DNA from: Abelmoschus esculentus
Lineage: Eukaryota > Streptophyta > Magnoliopsida > Malvales > Malvaceae
DNA: 64,000 nucleotides
Direction of reading: 5' to 3'
Assembly: GCA_035048815.1 (NCBI GenBank)
Contig: JAUCBN010000023.1
Span: 4,285,501-4,349,500, forward strand
Made by a program: the position numbers and the translations under genes. Under the pieces are notes generated by a model, which saw only the letters and a list, made by a program, of their open reading frames with translations, was not told where the DNA came from and searched no databases. This document shows positions 46,718 to 57,299 of the stretch, one piece after another (the stretch's first letter is position 1; every line of letters starts with the position of its first letter).

Positions 46718-48123
46718 GGGTAAATCACTGCGTTAGTCACTTTCGTTTATTCTCAGTACATTTTTAGTCATCGATTTTGAAAAACGACCAGTAAAGTCAC
46801 TATCGTTTTCGGGGTGTAAAGTTTTGGTCACTCCAACATTAAGTATCATTAAATATTAAATATTAACGAAAAGATAATATGGTACAATAAAAAATGATAA
46901 ATTACTTAAATAATCCTTAAACCGAAGTCTCACCTAACTTCCTTCAAAACCCAAAGGAAGCATTCTCTTTAGATCTTTGTTTCATCAAGCAAACATTTCC
47001 TCTGATCATGGGTATTATTACTATAATAAATCAGCTTTCATTTCTAAATTCTTGCTTAAGATGCGGGACTTGAAAATGTCATGGTTCTTACTTCTTAGTT
47101 GTTTTACTCAACCTCCCGATTTTACATCTGTTCTTTATTTCTATTTTTTTAAATTCTTTTAATTGATTTTTAGCTGCTGAAAATCCGTTCAATATCATTT
47201 TAAAGACTTTGGAGAAGCCAAATGGTGGGGAATGTTGATTTGAGATTGATGGCGCAGATAAACTTCCGTACTCTATTAAAATACTGCTTGAATCTGCAAT
47301 ACGTAACTGCGATGAGTTTCAAGTTAAGAATAAAGCTGTTGAGAAGATCATTGACTGGGAGAACACATCTCCCCCAGCTCGAGTGCTGCTTCAAGTCTGC
47401 TCTGAATCTGGACTTGTTGCAGTGGTTATTTTGTTTAATAATTATGGGTTTTGTCATTATTGCTAGCATTGCTAGGAATTCTTTTAAATTTGTGATCTTT
47501 TTTTTTCTCAGGATTTTACTGGTGTTCCTGCTGTTGTCTGCATGCGAGATGCAATGAACAAGCTTGGTGGGAATAGTGCATCAGGTAACAAACCTTTTTA
47601 CATTACATAAAGGGAACATAATTAGGTATTGATTTGCTGTAACAAAATAAATGCCTCCAGTCTAGCATATGTTCAATTATATTGTCATGGAAGGGGGAAG
47701 GAATTACATACAGTTTAGCGTGGAAAACACAATAAGACGAAGAGATTTTGTTTACATGTTATCGATTATGGAAATTATTTTTGTTTCAATTATCAGATAT
47801 AAAGTGTTATTTAGATGATGGTTTTGGGGTTTGGATAAGGGTTAGGGTTTTTGGAGAAGATGGTAAAAATATAAAGTTTTAAATTTTTTGGGTTAAATTA
47901 AAGATAAAACAAAAGTATAATAATAGTTTAACGACTATTTAAGTAATTTATTATTTTTTATTGTGTTAGGTCATATTTTCGTTAATATTTAATGACACTT
48001 AACGTCGGAGTAACCAAAACTTTACACCAAGAAAACGACAGTGACCTTACTGGTTGTTTTTCAAAATCGGTGACTAAAAGTATACTAAAGATAAACGAAA
48101 GTGACTAACGCAATAGTTTACCC
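46718..48123 (+). mobile_element. Mutator-type element carrying a captured aconitase fragment (Pack-MULE), 1406 bp
   Basis: Flanked by a perfect 9-bp duplication ATAAAAATT (46709-46717 and 48124-48132). The ends are GGGTAAATCACTGCGTTAGT and, reversed, GGGTAAACTATTGCGTTAGT; inverted similarity continues about 200 bp per side (TCACTTTCGTTTAT, GATTTTGAAAAAC, GTGTAAAGTTTTGG). Unoccupied paralogous sites at 42959 and 60906 read AAGGAAATAAAAATTTTACC, with a single ATAAAAATT. The interior is not transposase but gene-derived sequence (next entry). Strand is given after the captured fragment. Confidence 0.92.
47174..47584 (+). pseudogene. Captured aconitase gene fragment
   Basis: Two exon-like parts, 47174-47394 and 47512-47584, separated by sequence with GT and AG ends. 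Readable in changing frames are AENPFNIILKTLEKPNGGE, then KLPYSIKILLESAIRNCDEF, KAVEKIIDWENTSP, PARVLLQ, and after the intron DFTGVPAVV and CMRDAMNKLGGNS. These are the conserved N-terminal phrases of plant aconitase (citrate/isocitrate interconversion, mitochondrial and cytosolic). Compared with the family, segments are deleted: after PNGGE (with a shift), after ENTSP (about 8 residues) and after PAVV (about 3). The 4Fe-4S cysteines and the active-site domain are absent. Retained intron positions show capture from genomic DNA, not cDNA. Confidence 0.88.
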
Positions 48124-48132
48124 ATAAAAATT

Positions 48133-48904
48133 TTACCTTTGCAACGTGGTTGCGCCCACACTTTGCAGGCCGTATGGCAATTTAGGACCACCCATAGAGA
48201 TAGACAATCGTCTTTTATTATCAGAGAGTTCTTATTTTCTGCACCACACGTTATACGTGTGGTTTTCAATAATTTTGAGTCATTTTAAAGGATAAGATTT
48301 ATAAATCGATATTACTTTTTAATCACATCAAAGAATTAAAAAAAATAATATTTTAAGATGAGAATTAATATCTTAGTCAAAGATTACTCTCTTTATTAAA
48401 TAGGGAGATATAATAGTATTCATAAAAGAAATACAGTGATTCAAACCTAGACAAGAAAATATGAATTTTTTTCACCCGACCAATTTACAGATCTCAAATT
48501 TTACTCTTTCAAAGACGATAATCATACATTTTGTTTTCTAATTAAAATGTTTATACTTGTAAATAATATTTATTGTAGGTTTAGTTGGTTTAACAGGAAA
48601 AAAAATGATGAAATGAATTTTATTTATCACATTATTCATAGTCTCATTCAACAATAAATTTTCATCTATTTTTTAAGTGGATCTTCACCTTATTCTGGGT
48701 CTCATCCTACATGTCATTAAACGGATAAATCTCATTAGATGAATTATAGATGACGTAGTGAACCAGAACCATGTAATAGTTTCTCATTTGATTAAGACTC
48801 AAGATGTCTATAAATTGATGGTTTAGGAGGTTATGGTAAGCAAGCGCAAGCACAAGAGTGAAACATAGCGAAAGAGCAAAGTCTTTTCTTAAAAGAAGAG
48901 AGCA
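48133..48904 (+). promoter_or_regulatory. Spacer end, promoter and leader of lectin copy C
   Basis: 48133-48610 continues the duplicated spacer interrupted by the Mutator-type element. 48610-48904 is the conserved promoter region; TATAAAT at 48809-48815 lies about 96 bp before the ATG. No other feature was seen. Confidence 0.7.
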
Positions 48905-50344
48905 ATGGCATCTTCCTTGGTCTTGGCATCAGAAGTGAGAGTGCCAAGCTTTTTCACCCTTGAATTCAGTGAAAAAGGTTCTTACGCCACCTATGTTCAT
49001 GACGGTGGAGAGATGGATGGGTGTATCAGATTTGAGGAAATTGATGTGGGGAGCCCATATACAAAATTTGAAGCAGAGGCTGCTGGCAATGATGGTTTGT
49101 TCCACATCAGAAGTTGCGATAACAACAGATATTGGGAGAGAAACACAATACAGAACAAGGGGTGGATTACAGCAACAGCCGAGAAGGAGGGAGACCAAAC
49201 CAAGGCGTCATGCACACTGTTCAAGTTTATCACGGTAGACGCTTTTTTGAAGACGGTCCGGATCCTTCATGTCCAATCAGGAAACTATCTATGTTTATCA
49301 GTGTCGGATGAGCCAACAACAACGGATCGCTGCGCATCGGCAGATTACAATGTTTTTGACCCTCAAGGACGTGATATCCTTCAACTTATTGATCGGAGTT
49401 TATTGTTGGATCTACCGAAGTACGTGGCTTTTATAGGAGACAACGGTAAGTATCTGCGTCATATTCTTCAAGGCAACAACCGGGATTATCTGGAGTTTTC
49501 CGCTGATGACATCGGTGATCCAAACGTGCGATTTGAGGTTGAATTTTTGAAAGGCGGAGCCATCGCTGTCATATTTACCTCTAATGGCCAAGCTTGGAGT
49601 GTTACCGGTCCCCATTTATCAAGATGGGTAGTGGCTATCCGTGACGGCATTTCTCATTTTGGTCTCTTCAAAGTTGACGATACGACTGTAGGTATTATGC
49701 ACCTGAACGACAGGAGTTTCTGCAGACGACACACAGCTGATGGAAAGACGAACTGCCTTAATGTTTTCCTCCCCTCTGTTACCCGAGAAGCCCGGCTAAC
49801 TGTGGTAGAGCCCATCATGGATAGAGAAATTTCTGATGTCCAGTATGACGTTTCTAAGTCCAGGGTTTACGATCAATCAGTCCTCATTGTAGCCAGGAAA
49901 TCAGAGAGTAACTATACCCAACAAACCAGCACCCTTACTACCAAGTTTTCTTATACGACGACCGAGACGACTACCTGGAAAAGTCGTTTTTCGCTCAAGT
50001 TTGCCATAAAAGCCAGCGTGAGCTTTAGAATTCCTCTCATTGTGAATGGAAAGGTTGAGATATCTAGCAGACTTGAATCAGTTACAGAGTGGGGAAAAAC
50101 CACGACAACAACAGCAGTTTGGGAAGTTCAACAACAAGTTCCCGTGCCTCCAATGACTAAGGTGACGGTGGAGGTGGTTGCAAAACGCGGTACTTGTGAT
50201 GTTCCCTTCACATATCTGCAGAGGGACACTCTTTATGATGGGAGAACTGTCAGAACCAGAATTGAAGGTAACACTTTCACCGGCTCTAATTACTACAGCA
50301 TCGACTATGTGACCAGAGATGAGAAGCTGGAGTGGGGGCCATGA
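48905..50344 (+). CDS. Lectin copy C: two agglutinin domains with aerolysin-like module
   Basis: An intact intronless frame of 479 codons ending LEWGP. Domain order is as in copy B: agglutinin domain 1 (about 10-149, with RSCDNNRYWER and CTLFKF), agglutinin domain 2 (about 168-300), aerolysin-like module (about 310-475, with VSFRIPLIVNGKVEIS, SVTEWGKTTTTT and VPVPPMTKVTVEVV). Domain 1 and the C-terminal module are nearly identical to B, while residues about 205-265 are quite different (for example HLSRWVVAIRDGISHFG here). The stop codon differs from B: here the frame reads three residues further. It follows copy B in the same orientation; the spacer contains the aconitase-carrying element. 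Confidence 0.9.
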   Translation: MASSLVLASEVRVPSFFTLEFSEKGSYATYVHDGGEMDGCIRFEEIDVGSPYTKFEAEAAGNDGLFHIRSCDNNRYWERNTIQNKGWITATAEKEGDQTKASCTLFKFITVDAFLKTVRILHVQSGNYLCLSVSDEPTTTDRCASADYNVFDPQGRDILQLIDRSLLLDLPKYVAFIGDNGKYLRHILQGNNRDYLEFSADDIGDPNVRFEVEFLKGGAIAVIFTSNGQAWSVTGPHLSRWVVAIRDGISHFGLFKVDDTTVGIMHLNDRSFCRRHTADGKTNCLNVFLPSVTREARLTVVEPIMDREISDVQYDVSKSRVYDQSVLIVARKSESNYTQQTSTLTTKFSYTTTETTTWKSRFSLKFAIKASVSFRIPLIVNGKVEISSRLESVTEWGKTTTTTAVWEVQQQVPVPPMTKVTVEVVAKRGTCDVPFTYLQRDTLYDGRTVRTRIEGNTFTGSNYYSIDYVTRDEKLEWGP

Positions 50345-50633
50345 TAAGGATCGTCTGTGTGGTGTGTGTGGTCCTTTTTCCTTGACGTTGAAGGAAGCAT
50401 GAGTTTGTGTTTTCTTAATTAATAAAGATGGCACCCTAAATCCAATCTAGAAATTATAAAAAAAATTAAAAATTTACCGTTTGAAACACAAAAAATAAGG
50501 TTTCAAAAAATAATAATTTAGCTGTCCAAAATAAAAAATTAGTTCAAAACCACGATTCCCAAATTTATTTAACTTACGAAATTAGTAGTACTTAAAATCA
50601 GTACTTGTTTAGAAACACGTGACTCTCTGAATG
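50345..50633. other. 3' UTR of copy C and adjoining spacer
   Basis: Contains the shared 3' UTR phrases (GGATCGTCTGTGTGGTG, AAGGAAGCATGAGTTTGTG, TTAATTAATAAAGATGG). Compared with B it lacks the segment with AATGAATAAAAGCATG. After about 50470 similarity to the other units fades. Confidence 0.6.
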
Positions 50634-50878
50634 GAGTAAAATTTTTTTTGGCTCTTCTCTATCCCTCCTTTGAAAATTTTTCAAAAAATTAAATTTTAAA
50701 CCCTAACCCTTATTTTTTATATCTTAAATCTTAAACCCTACACCTTGAAAAATACACTCTACCCCTAACTCCCTAAACCCTAACCAAAACCCCTAACCTA
50801 AAACCTTAAACCCTAAACTTCTAATTTAAAGTGGAGGCATAAATGGAAATATGAGAAAGAGATAGACGATTTGCACAC
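50634..50878. mobile_element. Telomere-like MITE, copy 5
   Basis: Starts GAGTAAAATTTTTTTTGGC and ends GATAGACGATTTGCACAC. The interior (50696-50815) is a series of CCCTAAA-like units. The flanks CTCTGAATG (50625-50633) and CTTTAAATG (50879-50887) match at 7 of 9, both differences being transitions, consistent with an old 9-bp duplication. Confidence 0.75.
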
Positions 50879-50887
50879 CTTTAAATG

Positions 50888-52542
50888 ATGCCAATTCCAC
50901 TTTAAATGATGCCAATTCCAAACATAGAATGTTAATTAGTCTGAAAATTAAACAGAAAACAAAAAATAAGCTATAAAATCCAATATAATCTCTAAATATA
51001 TAAATTAACCATAAACACATGTTACATAATTTAACTAGAATAATATTTAGAATAAATTCACAATCGGATAATACAAAATAATATAAACAAAGATATAAGA
51101 CAAAACAGTTGTAAACTCGGATATGATAGATTCAGACAAGGTAAACCCCTGGCTATCCATCCATCTGTTAAATGCTAATAACCTCATCACTATTATATTA
51201 GTGAGAAATTTTATGCATTTCATCATAATTAGTCATATTTTATGACTATATTTTTTATACAAAAGATTCTTAATAATCACATCGAATAAAATTATAAAAA
51301 CATACACATGATATATTGATTAAGAGAGAAAATGATGACGTAGTCTGTCACGAATAATTTTATCTCCTAAGTAGCATGTTTTGCGTGTTTTTTTTTTAAC
51401 ATAGTGTTAAAAAATTCTCATCAATGTACTCCTCTCAAAGAGTGATCTGTCAACCTATGCATGAAAAAATAATACATCCGCACGTTGTGTTAATAAAGAT
51501 TAGTGATACATTTTTACTCTACCACAATTCTTGATCATCATGAAATAAGCACGCAATATAATAAAGTTTAGAGAGCATAAATAAAGCTTTACTATCCGAA
51601 CATTATCGTCTAACTTACTCTAAATAGAGTTCTTATATCATCTATTTTAAGGTATCATTAAGTCTGTCACGAGTATTACATTTTTTCACAAAGTTTACCC
51701 TACAAGAGGTCACTTGGCCCCTCATGGTTAATACATTTATAAGCTAATATATACGGTACATAAGGGCCAACCTTACTCGAAATCTTACGAGATCATCCAA
51801 GCAAACACACGTAAATTTATGATCAAAAACATGAAGTATGCCCCTACTTTCATCTTCTTGGTACGGTTTTTCATTTGGATGTCTAAGACTAAATCCCGCT
51901 GAAAATGTAAAACCCTAAAATTTATTCTAAATTAACGAACTTAATTTTTGAAATCTCTAATATTTAGGGATTTAATATTCAAAATCTTAAATGAGAATGG
52001 GGAATTAAATTGAATTCCAATTATGATTTCAATGATCTAATTGATTATTTATAAATGTTGGGAATTTTAGGAACCGAAATAGAGAGCATGAAATGCAAAA
52101 TGTTTTCAAACATAACAAGAAATTATGTATTAGAAATTTTTGTGAACATAAACGGCCTCACATTCTAATTTTAGTTGAGGCATCCGTCGTACTATTATCG
52201 TTTTCACATATATGACAGAAACGAATATGAATCGATTATCGGATATTTCGGCCGATATCAGTAAAAAGCTTTTACAAAGTTCATCCCTGATAACTCCCCT
52301 CAAACACCATAAGAGGCATGTCAATTAGACGAGGAAGATGCGAAGGTACTATTCCTACACTCATCTCTAAACACCCTTACATGATTCTTAGAAGTATTTT
52401 GTATCAAGTATGATTTCTTGAATAGCATATGAATTACGACATAGTGCATGTTCCAATAGTTTTAAGTAACGTATTCGACTCGGTTTGATAATTAATTTGA
52501 TATTATTGGAGTTACTCAAGTTTTTATATAGCAGGGTCAATT
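50888..52542. other. Intergenic, no gene seen
   Basis: Includes a direct repeat of 21 bp-scale text (CTTTAAATGATGCCAATTCC at 50879 and 50900), then a stretch at 51055-51170 similar to the spacer blocks (GATAATACAAAATAATATAAAC, in part). 51900-52500 may contain old LTR-like sequence, but no ends were found. No coding region. Confidence 0.45.
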
Positions 52543-52550
52543 CTAATACC

Positions 52551-52726
52551 CAGGGACTGAGCTGTATAGTGTTTGGGAGGGGCAATCGCCTCCCACCCTA
52601 AAGAATTTTTTTTTACTTTTGTCTTCTTATTTAAATTCTTTTAAAAATTATTTTTTATGAATTTACCCTATATTTTTAAAAATTTATGTTTTGTCCTCTT
52701 AACCCTAAATCCTAGCTCCGTCCCTG
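52551..52726. mobile_element. hAT-type MITE, 176 bp
   Basis: Perfect 8-bp duplication CTAATACC (52543-52550 and 52727-52734). Termini CAGGGACTGAGCT and AGCTCCGTCCCTG are inverted repeats with one mismatch; CAGGGACGGAGC-type ends are common in plant hAT MITEs. Paralogous spacer near 39985 lacks it. Confidence 0.88.
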
Positions 52727-52734
52727 CTAATACC

Positions 52735-52980
52735 ACTACAATAAGTGAGGATAATTCTAATATTTTTTATTTTGATTCTTTAAAAACCGTATTTAACTCT
52801 TTGAAAACATCATATCTCAACAAATCAAATGAAATTGATTGACTCCGCAATTTGAATATGGATTTTTCACTGTTCTCGTCTTAAATAAAAATTGTTATTT
52901 TCCTCAATCAAGGGTTCGACGTATTGAAAAATAGATGGAATTCACTAAGAGAAAAAAGAATAAAGATAGTACACGAAACT
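52735..52980. repeat. Duplicated lectin spacer block, copy upstream of D
   Basis: Matches 39985 onward, 42640 onward and 46380 onward (AAAACATCATATCTCAACAA, ATTTTCCTCAATCAAGGGTT). It is cut off by the MITE at 52981 and continues at about 60834. Confidence 0.65.
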
Positions 52981-53177
52981 GAGTAAAAATCATCTATCTC
53001 TTTATCATGTTTCCATCCATACTTTCTGTTAAAAATTTAAAAAAAAATAAATTTTAAACTCTAATCCTTATATTCCATACCCTAAATCTTACCCCTAAAA
53101 AATACATCTTACCCATAATTCCTTAAACCCTAACCAAAACCTTAACCTAAAATATTTAACCTATACCCTAAACCCTT

Positions 53178-54254
53178 TGTAATAACCCATTAACCCACAA
53201 ACAGACCCAAATACAAAAGTTCACATATAAGCCCACAACAAAACCCATTAACATAACCCAACCCTAAACATATCTAACCCTAATCTGAAACCAAACCCTA
53301 GCCATTTTCAGCCGTCGCCGCCGCCTCCACGTGACGAGCTCGGATTGGTCCTCACGGCCGGCCACCGCCCTCCTCAGATCCACCGCCTTTGTCATTCATA
53401 CCTGCAAAAAAGAGAGGAAACATTATTAGATTCATTTAAGATCTGGAAAATAGGGTGCTATTATTTTGTTATATTATATATGTATCAATATTGGGTATAA
53501 AAACCCATTCGAGGGATGTATATTCGGCTAGACAAAAACCGGCCACCAAAATCAATGAAAACATCACCATTCGAACCAATTCTAGAGCAATAAACACCAC
53601 CAAGCATCACATATATTCAAAACAAACGCAAGAAACCGAGAGGAAAGGTGAAGAGAATCAAAAATCGAGTGAAAAAGGTAAAAAAAAATCATTCGAAACT
53701 TATCTTAGATTGTAGATCTACACTCGTACGCATCCTGTTTCGCAAAACCAAGCTCAGATCTTTACTCCTCACGAAGAGACGAATCGAAAAGGTCTGGTTT
53801 CGGCCGTCGGCGCGGCGGCCTACGCGACGGCCGGCGACGAAGGATGGCGGTCCGGCACTGGAAATATCAGAGTTGAGAGCTTCTGTCTATGAAGTTGCTG
53901 AAATAATGAATAATGAGGCTTATTAAGCCAAATATAAGATATATATATATATACATAGCCAAACGACGCCGTTTCAAGGCCCAAGACCCGGCTCCGATCC
54001 ACCACACCGACCCGAACCCGTGTTTGACCCGGATTAGTGGGGAAATCATGCCACAAGTCCCTGCATTTCTGACCTGTTTGCAGTCCGGTCTTCCAGTTTG
54101 TTCCTCGTTCAATTTCGGTCACTATTTTATTCAATTAAGCCCTTATTTTTTGTTTTCTTTCAATTTTTCCCTTAATATTATCATTTTAACCCTAAATACT
54201 TTTGTTTTTTGCAGATTAGTCCATAGATTTAAGACAATAATTATAATTCTCATA

Positions 54255-54332
<78 letters not shown>

Positions 54333-54744
54333 TGTTATCGTATGGTTTTAATATTATTATTAATATTATTATTATTATTATTATTATTACTATTATTATA
54401 ATATGTTTTATTATTATTATTACTATTATTATTATATGTTTAACTTTCATTATTATTATTATATTTTAATTAACCTAATCATTTTCGTTATTTGATTTAT
54501 TTTGTCTTGAAGGTTAAAAATCATGGGATCACAATTTAACGTAACTTCGAATTTATATTTTTTATCATATAAAATATTTTGTAATCGATAGGTGCCGATT
54601 TCGGGCGTTGTAAGGGTGCTCATCCTTCCCTACGCGTAACAGACTCTCGGACTCAATTCTGGTTCACAGACCATAATTTTTGGTGTTCCAATCGCACCGT
54701 GAAAAGATTGGTGGCGACTCCCCGGACCAAATACAGTGATTACA
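53178..54744 (+). repeat. 5' LTR of the retrotransposon
   Basis: 1567 bp. Contains a GC-rich segment (53315-53390), a short TA run (about 53939-53952), a trinucleotide tract at 54256-54335, and the conserved block GGGTGCTCATCCTTCCCTAC (54624) also found in the solo LTR at 20298. About 71 bp longer than the 3' LTR, mostly because of the trinucleotide tract. Confidence 0.9.
54256..54335. repeat. ATT/GTT trinucleotide microsatellite
   Basis: About fifteen ATT units followed by about ten GTT units. The corresponding place in the 3' LTR (60357-60388) has only a few ATT units and a T-run, so the tract expanded or contracted after insertion. It gives rise to a meaningless Leu-rich reading frame. 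Confidence 0.9.
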
Positions 54745-54746
54745 GT

Positions 54747-54764
54747 TGGCGACTCCGCTGGGGA
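54747..54764 (+). promoter_or_regulatory. Primer binding site, tRNA-Arg type
   Basis: TGGCGACTCCGCTGGGGA, two bases after the 5' LTR. It is the complement of a tRNA 3' end reading TCCCCAGCGGAGTCGCCA, which corresponds to plant tRNA-Arg. Confidence 0.75.
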
Positions 54765-56895
54765 TATTTTCGAGAGTCGAGCCTAAAATCGGTTACATTT
54801 TATTTAATGATCGAAAATTTAAATTCGATTTATTTTATTTTTGTGATCCCTTATTTTAAATTATTTACTAATATTTTTAAATGTTTTTTTTTCAGGTCTC
54901 CTCATTTCATGAGCTCTCAACCCGGGCTCTGTCCATTTAAGTGGGAGCATGAAACTACTCCTTCGTGAGGTTATGCCTTCGTGTAGGATAGGGAATTGCT
55001 TTCGGGATATTTTTCCTTTCGTCTTCGTGAGATTTATGTCTCTGCATAGACTTAGAGAAACGTATCCCCCTGAATCATGCTTATTATCCTTAGTAGGGTA
55101 TTAAGTATTGTTCGGGTATCTTCTAGAACCGAACCTCATATAGTGAGACCTAGAAGCCTACCCCTTAGAGCCATCAAGCCGAAACGCTGTCCGTTTAGCA
55201 ATAACCCATTAGGCTTTGTTACCTTTATGTACAGTTTTTTATTTTTGTTGTTATATTTGTAATTTAATTTATTTATTTATTTTAATGTGAATTAACTTTG
55301 TTTCCTTTTGAAGGCACTATAACATTTCATAATTGTCCATGTTGCATCAATTATCATGATTATGTTTTAATCTATGCATTTTACGAGCATGAAGTATTGA
55401 TTCAAGATTGTTTTTGAAGTTAAATATATCGGGAGAAAATCTAGCATCCTAGATATCAATACAATATTTAAAGTTGTGAACAAATCCCGTGATTTAAAAA
55501 ATGGACACAAGAACTATTTTTGAATCAGTATCTTCACATTTAGGACATGCATCTTGCATTTACATGCATACATTTCATATTTTGAAGTCGATCCTAGGGA
55601 TGCCCTGTACCAACAATAGAAGCAAAGATTGATCGATCTAATTCCACAGTGGACACATGTAAAACCTTCGTTCAGGGGTATTTTTGACATTTACGTCTAC
55701 ATCATGCTTAATAAGATTTCACGATCAGGGGTATTTTTCGACGAATTTCAAAAGGTAAGAATTTACTGCCAAGCCAGACTTTTATGTCCCAAAGAGATTG
55801 CACCAATATGCGAACCTGACCGAGGGGCAACATAACACATCCACGAGGATAGTAAGAGCTCTATGAGAAAGACATGCATTTAAGGTTGAATTCAGATCTA
55901 CCAGAAGCAGTCTCAGATGAAGACGTTGAAGTATACTTCCTGAAATATGGACTTAAATATGATTGAATCCAAAAGAAGACTGGAGCATCACTAGACCGAG
56001 AATTGCTCAGACCAGTATAGTTTGGGGTATCCCTTTTGAGACGACAAAACTCATGTCACATACATGCATACATTAAAATCATTTTGCATCTAGGTTCATG
56101 CATACATTAAAAAAATCATGCTTTTAGATTAAGCTCATATCATGCATCCGCCCAAGAAAGAGATTCCAATAAGGATGGTCAAACCAAGGAAGTTTGGGCA
56201 TTATTGAAGATCTAGAACCCATTATGACCAGTGAAATCAGGGGCACCCCTAGAGAAAATCACGACATTCATGCATTTAGGCATTTTGTATTTACAAATCA
56301 TACATTTAGATTAAACATGCATCAAGCATAAATTAGGACATCCTTTGAAAACAGAAAAATCATATCATTCATGCATTTTGCATTTAGGCATCACGCATTC
56401 AGACTTAACATACATTGAGCATTCATGATGCACATATTTTGCTTGTACATATGAACAGGTCTAGAGGAAAGACCGAACAACCTCAATCTGGGGGGCAACA
56501 ATATGATGACCAACCTTTGGCCTCGAGAAGGCTAAAATAACACAGGTTTCACAGGTAACGACTCCAAAATTTTGAACAGGAACTAACGAATGTTTTATTT
56601 TGCTTTCAGGTCCTAACTACTCATCATGGGTCACCATAAATAACTTTTTTCCCAATGTCGCCTCCATCAATGGTGGTAGGTCAATTTTTGTCAGAACTTT
56701 GCCCTTTCGGTGGCTATGTTGAGGGTTAGATCTTCATGCAGATCTTGTTTGTAAAATTTGTACAGACGGTACATGTGAGTTAAAATTATTTTGAAAGAAA
56801 AAAAATGAAAAAAATGAAAAATGAAAAATGAAAAAATGAGGAAATGAGAAAATGAAATGAAAAATTGAAAAAAAAACATGCAGAAACAAGATATT

Positions 56896-57260
56896 GGACA
56901 ATTCAAATGTCCTTCAAAATCCATTTTCGCGAATGGTCGAAGGAAATCCATTCCTTTGGAAAAATCCAATCTTGCGATTGGTGCAACTGATTGTACCCAG
57001 GGAAATGGTACAACTAGTCCGGAGCAAACGGCTACCGGTAAAGGCATATCAAATCCGTTAATCTCTGTGCATTTGGGAAAAATGCATTGATACGGACCAT
57101 TCAAATGTCCATTGAAATCCATTTTTACGAATGGTCAAGGAATTAAATCCTTGGAACCAAATGATTGTACCCAGAGTAATGGTACAGCTAGCCCGGAGCA
57201 AACGGCTACCGGTAAAGGCATATTAAATCCGTTGATCCCTGTGCGTTTGGGAAAAATGCA
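56896..57260. repeat. Two tandem copies of a 198-bp segment in the retrotransposon
   Basis: GGACAATTCAAATGTCC at 56896 and GGACCATTCAAATGTCC at 57094 start two similar copies, each containing GGAGCAAACGGCTACCGGTA and ending with GGGAAAAATGCA. A purine-rich ATGAAAA tract precedes them (56800-56875). No protein was recognised. Confidence 0.85.
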
Positions 57261-57299
57261 AAGAAGATATATGACATCAATTGAATCAGATATTTAGAT

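Noticed and set aside
47222..47557. 111-codon frame as a separate gene
   Set aside because: It is an out-of-frame shadow of the captured aconitase fragment, running through its intron.
50690..50820. CCCTAAA tracts as true interstitial telomeric sequence
   Set aside because: The units are degenerate, in fixed order, and lie inside MITEs with defined ends in several copies.
51900..52500. Possible LTR or gene remnant
   Set aside because: No domain, splice pattern or bounded repeat could be demonstrated.
54100..54401. Leu-rich plus-strand frame and Ile-rich minus-strand frame
   Set aside because: Arise from the ATT/GTT microsatellite in the 5' LTR; the 3' LTR counterpart differs in length and frame.
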